In this document: piece by piece, positions 6,538 to 12,527 of the stretch
How positions within the stretch are numbered: the first letter of the stretch is position 1
Layout: the number at the start of each line of letters is the position of its first letter
Assembly (NCBI GenBank): GCA_937120965.1
Contig: CAKZKA010000069.1
Location: 1 to 33,699 of the forward strand
From: an uncultured Chloroflexota bacterium
Lineage (GTDB): Bacteria > Chloroflexota > Chloroflexia > Chloroflexales > Chloroflexaceae
Direction: 5' to 3'
Length of the DNA: 33,699 bases
Made by a program: the position numbers and the translations under genes
Notes under the pieces: generated by a model
Told to the model about the DNA's origin: nothing
The model's database searches: none
What the model saw: the letters and a program-made list of their open reading frames with translations, nothing else

Positions 6538-6566
6538 TTGACTTTTCTCCATTCAGGACATACAAT
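6538..6566 (+). promoter_or_regulatory. Promoter of the coiled-coil protein gene
   Basis: TTGACT (6538-6543), exactly 17 bp, then TACAAT (6561-6566): a near-consensus sigma70-type promoter. The leader to the ATG at 6713 is about 140 nt. The 305-bp gap 6408-6712 is otherwise only this divergent control region. Confidence 0.75.
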
Positions 6567-6712
6567 AGCAACAGTGTGGCTCTGCCACCAGGGTTTAGAG
6601 GGATGCTCAGCCACCCGGCAGGGAGGGTTTAGCGTGTTCCGCCCCCCTTCCAGCCGCCCCCCACTGGGGGATGTCCGTGACCCTTGCGAAGACGTTGTCC
6701 AAGGAGCGTACC

Positions 6713-6985
6713 ATGAGTGACCGGCCGGTTGGCAATACTAACGGGATTTTCTCCCTGTTCTTTCGCGAGGCCGGGCTCTTCTGGGAGCAGGCCTTCCGGT
6801 GGGCCAATGAACAGGCGAAAGAGGACCGGTTGCTGACGGTGGAGGAGGATCGGCGCCGTGTGGCCGAGGCTGAGGCCCGGCGCGCTGAGGCCGAGGCCCG
6901 CCTGCTGGAACAGGCGCGTCTGGCCCGGCAGGCCGGCGTGGACGTGGATGCGCTACTGAAGGAGTTCCGCCGCCAGGAACGCTAG
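6713..6985 (+). CDS. Small coiled-coil protein, hypothetical
   Basis: 90 residues. After a short Phe/Trp-rich N-terminal part (IFSLFFREAGLFWEQAFRWANEQ) comes a long charged helix with Glu/Ala/Arg heptads (RRRVAEAEARRAEAEARLLEQARLARQ), ending in LLKEFRRQER. The ATG at 6713 has AAGGAGCG upstream; a longer reading frame starting at 6671 has no such support. The gene has its own strong promoter and its own terminator, so it is a monocistronic, probably well-expressed gene. The amphipathic front part may contact the membrane. Function unknown. Confidence 0.8.
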   Translation: MSDRPVGNTNGIFSLFFREAGLFWEQAFRWANEQAKEDRLLTVEEDRRRVAEAEARRAEAEARLLEQARLARQAGVDVDALLKEFRRQER

Positions 6986-7086
6986 TGTGACTCCAGGTGG
7001 CCCGTTCACGCATCAGCGGGTAGCGCCGCGCAAAGCTACTGACTACCATCGCACCGGGCATTGCCGGGGCATCGTGGCCGCAGGAC

Positions 7087-7125
7087 CGCTTCGGGGAGGG
7101 TTGGCCCTCTCCGAAGCGTTTATTT
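7087..7125 (+). terminator. Rho-independent terminator after the coiled-coil gene
   Basis: Arms CGCTTCGGGGAGGG (7087-7100) and CCCTCTCCGAAGCG (7105-7118) form a 14-bp stem with one G-U around a 4-nt loop. They are followed by TTTATTTGTT. This is the clearest intrinsic terminator in the window. Confidence 0.85.
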
Positions 7126-7128
7126 GTT

Positions 7129-7406
7129 GGGGGTGCGTGGAGTGCAGCGCACGCCGCAGAGATGAGCAGACGTGTTCCTGGATGGCCTGCCCCCGCTCGC
7201 CGGGGAGCTTTCAGAGACACCGTATCCACCAGCAGCCTGGAGCGAGGATTGGCGAGCGAGCGCTCAAACGACTCGCGGGCCCAGGCTCACGCGAAGCGGT
7301 CGCAGCCAGCCCCGGCGCCAGGCGCTCGCCAGAGTGGCGTGCTCGAACGACGATGTGTGCCGCTCTGGCTCAGGTCCGGCGCGGCCAGGCCAGAGCGTCT
7401 CTGCGT
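7129..7406. other. Gap without a recognisable gene
   Basis: About 280 bases between the terminator and the stop of the permease gene. Open frames cross it on both strands, but their translations are Arg/Ser/Pro-rich and unlike protein. It may contain decayed coding sequence; nothing specific is supported. Confidence 0.4.
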
Positions 7407-8528
7407 TCACCGCGCGAAGATGGCGTTCAGGGCCAGGCCAAGCAGGATCACATAGATGGCGAACCAGCTTACCACCTTAATTGTGCTCCACCGCCCGATC
7501 AGCTTATTGAGCATGGCCCACTCGGGGATGGATGAGACGGTCGTGGCCATCATCGCCGCCACCAGCGTGCCAATCGGCACGATATCGACCAGGGCCACCA
7601 GGATCGGCGCGGTCGAGGCTGCATTGATATCCAGCAGCAGGCCAATACCTGCGGCCACCAGCGGCCCCCACCAGGCCGCCCCGGCCTGCTGCAGGCTCGC
7701 CACAAGCGTCAGGTTGAAGTTGATCAGGAGACCGGCCAGCGCCCCGCTGAGCAACACCACACCGAACAGGCGCTTGAAGAGGCGCCAGGCTTCACGATGG
7801 GCGCGCACGAGCAACGATTCAGGCTGCGCCTGGCGCGCGGGCTGCAATGGGATCACGTCACCCACGAAACGTTCGGGCGTAAGCCCCAGCAGCGGGGCTG
7901 CGTAGGCAGTGATCAAGGCGGCAACGACTCCGGCCAGCAGGTAGATGCTCCCACCAGATGGGCCGGCGATTACGAACATAAAGATGATCGCGAACTCGTT
8001 CAGAGCCGGACTGGCGAAGAGAAACGCCGCCGATGAGCGCTGGCTGGCCCCCCCCGCCACGATGCCCGCATAGAGGTTGACCACCGTGCATGAGCAGACC
8101 GGGGTGAGCATGCCCAGCAGTGCGCCGCCCCCGGCGCCGATGAGGTCGTTCCGCCCAAGAGTGCGCTCGATCCATTTCGTGCCTACCCGCAGGCGCAGCA
8201 GGGTCATTCCGAACGTCGTCAGGAAGAGAATAATTGGCAGCTTGAACCACTCGTAGATAATGTAGGCCGCCGTTTTCTGCACGTCGATCGGCCCAACGGG
8301 TGTGGGGACGCTCCAGGCGGGGATCCAGGCCGTGAGCGCAGCGCCGAGCGCCTTGCCGGCGTTGGCGATGGGCGCTTCGAAGACCGGGATCATATTTTTC
8401 AGCTCTGCGCCGGAGAGCCAGGCGCTCAAGCTCTGGAACAGCGCCTGGCCGACGATCAGGGCGAGCATGACGAGCGCGGCGATCGGCACGAGCCGTTCGT
8501 AGTCGCCTGTCAGTAGCTTACGGAGCAT
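7407..8528 (-). CDS. Predicted permease, COG0701/UPF0718 (YraQ/ArsP-like)
   Basis: 373-residue polytopic membrane protein with about eight to ten hydrophobic segments. The family signature is GMLTPVCSCTVVNLYAGIVAGGASQRSSAAFLFASPALNEFA, containing the CSC motif and the SPALNE half-motif. A second related half follows (GLLLDINAASTAPILVALVDIVPIGTLVAAMMATTVSSIPE). COG0701 members include ArsP organoarsenical efflux proteins and permeases found beside COG0523 GTPases in zinc-repressed operons. Here it lies downstream of a COG0523 GTPase and a zinc-ribbon gene on the same strand, with 81 bp to the preceding gene. Metal transport is therefore the favoured guess; arsenic is the alternative, but no ars genes are present. 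Confidence 0.85.
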   Translation of the reverse strand: MLRKLLTGDYERLVPIAALVMLALIVGQALFQSLSAWLSGAELKNMIPVFEAPIANAGKALGAALTAWIPAWSVPTPVGPIDVQKTAAYIIYEWFKLPIILFLTTFGMTLLRLRVGTKWIERTLGRNDLIGAGGGALLGMLTPVCSCTVVNLYAGIVAGGASQRSSAAFLFASPALNEFAIIFMFVIAGPSGGSIYLLAGVVAALITAYAAPLLGLTPERFVGDVIPLQPARQAQPESLLVRAHREAWRLFKRLFGVVLLSGALAGLLINFNLTLVASLQQAGAAWWGPLVAAGIGLLLDINAASTAPILVALVDIVPIGTLVAAMMATTVSSIPEWAMLNKLIGRWSTIKVVSWFAIYVILLGLALNAIFAR

Positions 8529-8609
8529 ACCATCCTCGCAATGCTGCGCGCGGGGGATTCACGCGGCCCTGGTATGACTTCATCGAGAGCAACGGCTGTC
8601 GGCTATGGG

Positions 8610-9092
8610 CTAAGATTCGACCCAGAGAGAGCGAGCGCGCGGGCCGCGGTCGCTGGCCTCCACCAGCAGACGTACCCGGTCGCCTTCGCGGATGCCCGCG
8701 TCGCGGAAGAGGCTGTGGTGCACGTAGACATCAAAGCCCTCGGGCTCGACCCGGGCGAAGAGGAAGCGCCCGGCGGGGTCGATGCGCAGCACCCGCGCCG
8801 ACACCGGGTCACTCGGCATCGGACCGGCGTATGGCTTGCGTGGGACGCGACGGGGTACAGTGGACTCGTCGCTGTCAGCGACGGTGGGGGCTACAACGCC
8901 CGCTCCGCTCACATCGTACTGACACGGGCCGGGCGGGAGTGGGACGCCGTGCTTGCGGGCGCGGCGCTGGGCAGGGCAGCGGGTTGGCTCGTTGATGAAG
9001 CCTTTGCTCGCGTAAAACGCCTGCTCTCCCGCAGTGAACACAAAGCGACCTCCGCACTCCCGGCAGGCGATCTCTTTATCGGTGTAGTTCAT
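8610..9092 (-). CDS. Zinc-ribbon plus OB-fold/cold-shock-like protein
   Basis: 160 residues. Residues 1-40 resemble the short zinc-ribbon domain found in many cold-shock-like proteins (IACRECGGRFVFTAGEQAFYASKGF ... PTRCPAQRRARK). The first CxxC is intact (CREC). The second is CPAQ where the family normally has CPxC, so one ligand is missing. The C-terminal ~70 residues (VSARVLRIDPAGRFLFARVEPEGFDVYVHHSLFRDAGIREGDRVRLLVE) look like a cold-shock/OB nucleic-acid-binding fold. The start at 9092 is chosen over an in-frame ATG at 9116 because GGAGGCGCC precedes it. It lies between a COG0523 GTPase and a COG0701 permease, possibly in one operon. Confidence 0.8.
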   Translation of the reverse strand: MNYTDKEIACRECGGRFVFTAGEQAFYASKGFINEPTRCPAQRRARKHGVPLPPGPCQYDVSGAGVVAPTVADSDESTVPRRVPRKPYAGPMPSDPVSARVLRIDPAGRFLFARVEPEGFDVYVHHSLFRDAGIREGDRVRLLVEASDRGPRARSLWVES

Positions 9093-9219
9093 TGGCGCCT
9101 CCGGCGCTCCAGGCACTGGTCAGGCTACAGCGGTCAGGGTTCAGGGTTCAGGCCGAGCGCATTAGAGCGCACTGCGTGACCCCGAACGGTCACACGGTCA
9201 CTCACCGATAAGCCCGGGC

Positions 9220-10473
9220 TTAGTGATGGTGACCGATGTGGTCATCGTCGTCCTCGTCGTCGGGCATAAGCACCCAGTCCCCGAAGGGGTCATCAAATGC
9301 GGCCCAGCCCGCCGGCCCGAGTGCCAGCTCGGCGTCGGTGAGCAGGCAGGCGTCGAGGCGCGCCCGCAGGTCGGCCTCGTCCATATCTTGCCCGATCAGC
9401 ACGATCTCCTGACGCCGATCGCCCCAGTCGGGGTGCCAGAGGCTCGCCAGCAGGGCCTCCTCCGCCGGGTCGTCGGGCACTGCATCTTCAGGCATGGCCG
9501 CCCACCAGCGCCCGCCTGGCTCAACCCGACAGGCCCTGCCAGCCTGCGACCAGACGCCGTTCAGTTCCATACGTGTGGCCAGCCAGAACAGGCCCTTCGA
9601 ACGCAGCACGCCGGGCCACTCCTCGTTAATCAGCTCCCAGAAGCGCTGCGGGTGAAAGGGCCGCCGCGCCCGGTAGACGAAGCTATGAATGCCGTACTCT
9701 TCGGTCTCGGGCACATGCTCGCCGCGCAGCTCCTTCAGCCAGCCGGGTGATTGGGCCGCTCGCTCGAAGTCGAAGCGTCCGGTATTGAGGATCGCGGCGA
9801 GGGGTACCTGGCCGAAACTGGCGCGGATGATCCAGGCCTCAGGGTTAAGCTTGCGCAGCAGCGCCTCCAGGCGCTCAAGCTCCTCCGCCTCCACCAGGTC
9901 GGCCTTGTTGATCACCAGCACATCGGCGAACTCCACCTGGTCGACGAGCAGGTCAACCACCGTGCGCTCGTCCTCGTCGCCAGCGGCCAGGTCGCGATCG
10001 CGCAGCTCGTCGGGCGAGAAGAAATCCTGAGGAAAGTTATAGGCATCGACGACCGTGACCATTGTATCGAGGCGCGCAACATCGCCCAGAACCGGTCCAT
10101 CGGAGGTAGCGAAGGTAAAGGTCTCGGCCACGGGCAGCGGCTCAGAGATACCGGTCGACTCGATCAGTAGGTAGTCGAAGCGGCCCTCGCGCGCCAGGCG
10201 GCTGACCTCAACGAGCAGGTCCTCTCTAAGCGTACAGCAGATGCAGCCATTGGTCATCTCGACCAGGCGCTCCTCGGTGCGGCTGAGAGCCGCCCCGCCA
10301 CTGCGCACCAGATGGGCGTCGATATTGATCTCGCTCATGTCATTGACGATGACGGCCACGCGCAGGCCCTCACGGTTGGACAGCACGTGGTTGAGCAGGG
10401 TGGTCTTACCCGCTCCCAGGAAGCCTGAGAGCACCGTCACGGGGAGCCGGCGGGTTGAGGTCATGGTTTGCAT
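9220..10473 (-). CDS. COG0523 (CobW/ZigA-like) metal-chaperone GTPase 1
   Basis: 417 residues. G1 P-loop GFLGAGKTT (17-25), the family's metal-binding CICC motif in [11 protein letters not shown] (77-80), [12 protein letters not shown] (189-192), and a CobW C-terminal domain (residues about 255-395). The tail is Asp/Glu-rich and ends DHIGHHH, a probable metal-binding end. It is long for the family, as in the ZigA/YciC zinc-starvation subgroup. Such GTPases insert or deliver zinc under limitation. The promoter 10551-10579 is overlapped by a Fur-family-type box, consistent with repression by Zur in zinc sufficiency. A 14-bp palindrome TAAGCCCGGGCTTA covers the stop codon. Confidence 0.92.
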   Translation of the reverse strand: MQTMTSTRRLPVTVLSGFLGAGKTTLLNHVLSNREGLRVAVIVNDMSEINIDAHLVRSGGAALSRTEERLVEMTNGCICCTLREDLLVEVSRLAREGRFDYLLIESTGISEPLPVAETFTFATSDGPVLGDVARLDTMVTVVDAYNFPQDFFSPDELRDRDLAAGDEDERTVVDLLVDQVEFADVLVINKADLVEAEELERLEALLRKLNPEAWIIRASFGQVPLAAILNTGRFDFERAAQSPGWLKELRGEHVPETEEYGIHSFVYRARRPFHPQRFWELINEEWPGVLRSKGLFWLATRMELNGVWSQAGRACRVEPGGRWWAAMPEDAVPDDPAEEALLASLWHPDWGDRRQEIVLIGQDMDEADLRARLDACLLTDAELALGPAGWAAFDDPFGDWVLMPDDEDDDDHIGHHH

Positions 10474-10550
10474 CTTAGATGAGACGTGCTATCAATGCTT
10501 CAGGACAAAAAAGAAACAGATCTGGAATAACGCCACAGCGAACGATATTA

Positions 10551-10579
10551 ATGATAGATTATATCAATAATGTTGTCAA
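10551..10579 (-). promoter_or_regulatory. Promoter of COG0523 GTPase 1
   Basis: On the minus strand TTGACA (10574-10579), a 17-bp spacer and TATCAT (10551-10556): an almost ideal sigma70 promoter. The leader to the gene at 10473 is about 70 nt. Confidence 0.8.
10552..10566. promoter_or_regulatory. Fur/Zur-type operator, box 1
   Basis: TGATAGA-T-TATATCA is a 7-1-7 palindrome with 6 of 7 arm pairs matching. It sits inside a 23-bp near-palindrome (10548-10570, arms TTAATGATA and TATCAATAA). It overlaps the -10 hexamer and spacer of GTPase 1, the expected position for a repressor. The layout and TGATA...TATCA pattern resemble Zur boxes. Which Fur-family protein binds is inference. Confidence 0.65.
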
Positions 10580-10713
10580 GAGCAGTACGAGAGCGCCCTC
10601 GGGGCTGCGCCTCCGGAAACCCTGCACCTGAGAGACCCTCCCCCTTTTTCCGCGGCGACAGTGGCGGCGCGCCTGTGCGCCGCACATCCGCCACACAGGT
10701 TACTACGACCAGA

Positions 10714-10728
10714 TGAGAGCATCTCTCA
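10714..10728. promoter_or_regulatory. Fur/Zur-type operator, box 2
   Basis: TGAGAGC-A-TCTCTCA is a second 7-1-7 palindrome (6 of 7 pairs) just upstream of the -35 hexamer of the plus-strand promoter. Its right half recurs exactly in box 3, 39 bp downstream. Confidence 0.5.
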
Positions 10729-10731
10729 GTA

Positions 10732-10759
10732 TTGACAATATCTCGATATGAATGATACC
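10732..10759 (+). promoter_or_regulatory. Promoter of the FmdB-like / GTPase 2 pair
   Basis: TTGACA (10732-10737), a 16-bp spacer and GATACC (10754-10759). The -35 is perfect and the -10 is weak, which fits a regulated promoter. It lies between box 2 and box 3. Confidence 0.5.
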
Positions 10760-10767
10760 ATCTCTCA
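10753..10767. promoter_or_regulatory. Fur/Zur-type operator, box 3 (degenerate)
   Basis: TGATACC-A-TCTCTCA combines a left half like box 1 and a right half identical to box 2. It covers the -10 of the plus promoter. The 28-bp stretch from 10744 to 10771 matches 10543-10570 (box 1 region) at about 22 positions, so the two operators probably share an origin. The rest of the gap 10474-10807 holds only a GC-rich hairpin near 10662-10695. Confidence 0.5.
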
Positions 10768-10807
10768 ATAAATAATCGGTACGTTGTATCAACTGGAGGC
10801 GCGCACG

Positions 10808-11047
10808 ATGCCGCTGTACGTTTATGACTGTCCCGAGTGCGAGATTGAGCTGGAAGAGTTGCGCCCCGCCTGGCGGGCCGATGACCCGGTCGAGTGCCCG
10901 GTCTGCCACGGGCTCTGCACCCGGGCGCTCAGCATGTTCAGCACGCGCTCGCGCAGCCCTCAGTCGCCCATCTATGCCTCGCCGCAGCAGGTGGCGCGCG
11001 CCTTTCACGGCTTCGACTGTGACTGCTGCCGCGCGCGCCGAAGGTAG
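10808..11047 (+). CDS. FmdB-family zinc-ribbon protein
   Basis: 79 residues. It begins MPLYVYDCPECEIELEELR, the FmdB/CxxC zinc-ribbon pattern, with a second pair VECPVCHG about 20 residues later. A Cys/Arg-rich end (CDCCRARRR) adds potential metal ligands. FmdB-type proteins are small putative regulatory or assembly zinc ribbons of unclear role. The ATG at 10808 follows GGAGG; an in-frame ATG at 10784 is rejected because it lacks a Shine-Dalgarno and would add residues absent from the family. It is the first gene of the plus-strand side of the metal locus and shares the boxed promoter region. Confidence 0.82.
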   Translation: MPLYVYDCPECEIELEELRPAWRADDPVECPVCHGLCTRALSMFSTRSRSPQSPIYASPQQVARAFHGFDCDCCRARRR

Positions 11048-11178
11048 CACAGTGACCGGGCGCGGGGCTGGCCCACTGGCTCGACGCCTGTGTCTACCGG
11101 ACGATTGGCGAGCGGCTGCGCGAAACGTTTGAGCTGCTGCACATCGCCTGAACGCCCGTTTCAGTGGAGGAGATCACC

Positions 11179-12255
11179 ATGTCTGCTGAGGCTCCTGTGA
11201 CGCCCGTCCCGCTCACTATCCTGACCGGCTTTCTTGGCGCGGGAAAGACCACGCTGCTTAACCGCATCCTGCACGCTGACCACGGTCTGAAAGTGGCAGT
11301 GATGATCAACGACTTCGGCAGCATCAACATTGACACCCAGTTGGTCGTCGGCGTCGAAGGTGAAGCCGTCTCGCTAGCCAATGGCTGTATCTGCTGCACC
11401 ATCCGCGGCGATCTGCTCAATTCGGCGCTCCAGCTCCTGGCCCGGCCTGAGCCGCCTGAGTACCTGATTATAGAGACGAGCGGGGTGAGTGACCCCTGGG
11501 CAGTGGTGGACACCTTCGAGCTGCCCGAGCTGCGCCCCTACTTCCGCCTCGACGCGGTGATTACCGTCGTCGACGCCGAGTATGTGCGTCAGCAGCGGCA
11601 CTACGAGGATCTGATCGTCGACCAGGTGAGCGCGGCCGACATCGTCGTGTTGAGCAAGGTTGACCTGGTGGACGAGAAGCAGCGAGCCGAGGTGGAGGAG
11701 TGGGTGCGCCGGATCGTGCCGCGAGCGCGCATCCTGCCGGCGGTTCATGGCCAGGCGCCAATCAATCTGCTGCTCGGCGTCGGGCGGTACAGGATCGAGC
11801 TTGCGCCACTATCCGTGCCGGGCCACGCTCAGCACGGGCGCGAGCATCACGACCATCACGAGCACGGGCCGGACTGCGATCACGCTCATACCCATGACCA
11901 CGGTGCAGCCTTCAGCAGTTGGAGCTACACCAGCGCGCAGCCGTTCGGGCTGAAGGCCCTGCGCGAGGTGGTGCTGAACCTGCCGGTGGCGATCTTCCGC
12001 GCCAAGGGCCTGATCTATCTGGCCGACGTGCCCCATCGCCGCGCGATCCTCCAGGCCGTCGGCCCGCGGGTCAATGTTACCCTGGGCGAACCCTGGGGCG
12101 ACGAGCCGCCTCAGACCCGGCTGGTCTTCCTGAGCACGCCGGGCGGCCTCAACGAGGCTGAACTCCAGGCAGCCTTCGACCGCTGTCGCACCGAGTTGTC
12201 GCTGGAGCAGACCGTTGCGGTCCGGCAAACCTGGATGCGGGGGGAAAGCGCGTGA
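11179..12255 (+). CDS. COG0523 metal-chaperone GTPase 2 with His-rich loop
   Basis: 358 residues. P-loop GFLGAGKTT (17-25), CICC motif (70-73), ETSGVSDP, and a G4 motif reading SKVD (159-162) instead of the usual NKxD. A His/Asp-rich stretch at about 216-241 (GHAQHGREHHDHHEHGPDC, then DHAHTHDH) separates the GTPase from the CobW C-terminal domain, as in zinc- or nickel-handling members (UreG/HypB-like loops). It is shorter than GTPase 1 and lacks the acidic tail, so the two are paralogues from different subgroups. The ATG at 11179 has TGGAGGAGA upstream. Probably co-transcribed with the FmdB-like gene, 131 bp away. Confidence 0.92.
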   Translation: MSAEAPVTPVPLTILTGFLGAGKTTLLNRILHADHGLKVAVMINDFGSINIDTQLVVGVEGEAVSLANGCICCTIRGDLLNSALQLLARPEPPEYLIIETSGVSDPWAVVDTFELPELRPYFRLDAVITVVDAEYVRQQRHYEDLIVDQVSAADIVVLSKVDLVDEKQRAEVEEWVRRIVPRARILPAVHGQAPINLLLGVGRYRIELAPLSVPGHAQHGREHHDHHEHGPDCDHAHTHDHGAAFSSWSYTSAQPFGLKALREVVLNLPVAIFRAKGLIYLADVPHRRAILQAVGPRVNVTLGEPWGDEPPQTRLVFLSTPGGLNEAELQAAFDRCRTELSLEQTVAVRQTWMRGESA

Positions 12256-12404
12256 GTGAGGACGGGAGCCTGGTCGAAGGATCAGGACATCCGGGCCTTG
12301 TACGGCGCAGCCGCACGAACACGAATGCGGACGGGGCGCCCGCCTTCGCGGTTGGTGGATGACCCGGAGAGTGAGCACCTGCCCACCACCCTTCCGGCAG
12401 GACA

Positions 12405-12527
12405 GGTATCGCACCGACAGTTCCACACCTCCACAGCTCTCCAGCTCCACAAAGCCCTGGATGGAGGCGTGGAGCTGGAGAGACGAACTGAACCACGCGG
12501 GCGTCTCGGTGTTCATCTGGTATTACG
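12405..12527. repeat. Family D GTGGAG palindromic element, copy 1 (inverted)
   Basis: Core CCACACCTCCACAGCTCTCC plus AGCTCCACAAAGCCC, then GTGGAGCTGGAG. The right end reads CTGGTATTACG and includes the dinG stop codon region. It matches the elements at 16569, 18952 and 32180. It fills most of the 267-bp gap between the convergent GTPase 2 and dinG genes. Confidence 0.75.

Noticed and set aside
7172-7480. Open frames in the 7129-7406 gap as genes
   Set aside because: Translations are Arg/Pro/Ser-rich without a recognisable motif or Shine-Dalgarno, and they run into the antisense of the permease gene.
8569-8581. CTGGTATGACTTC also at 19071-19083 as a partial family D copy
   Set aside because: The match is only 13 bases with no surrounding similarity, so it was not counted as a repeat copy.
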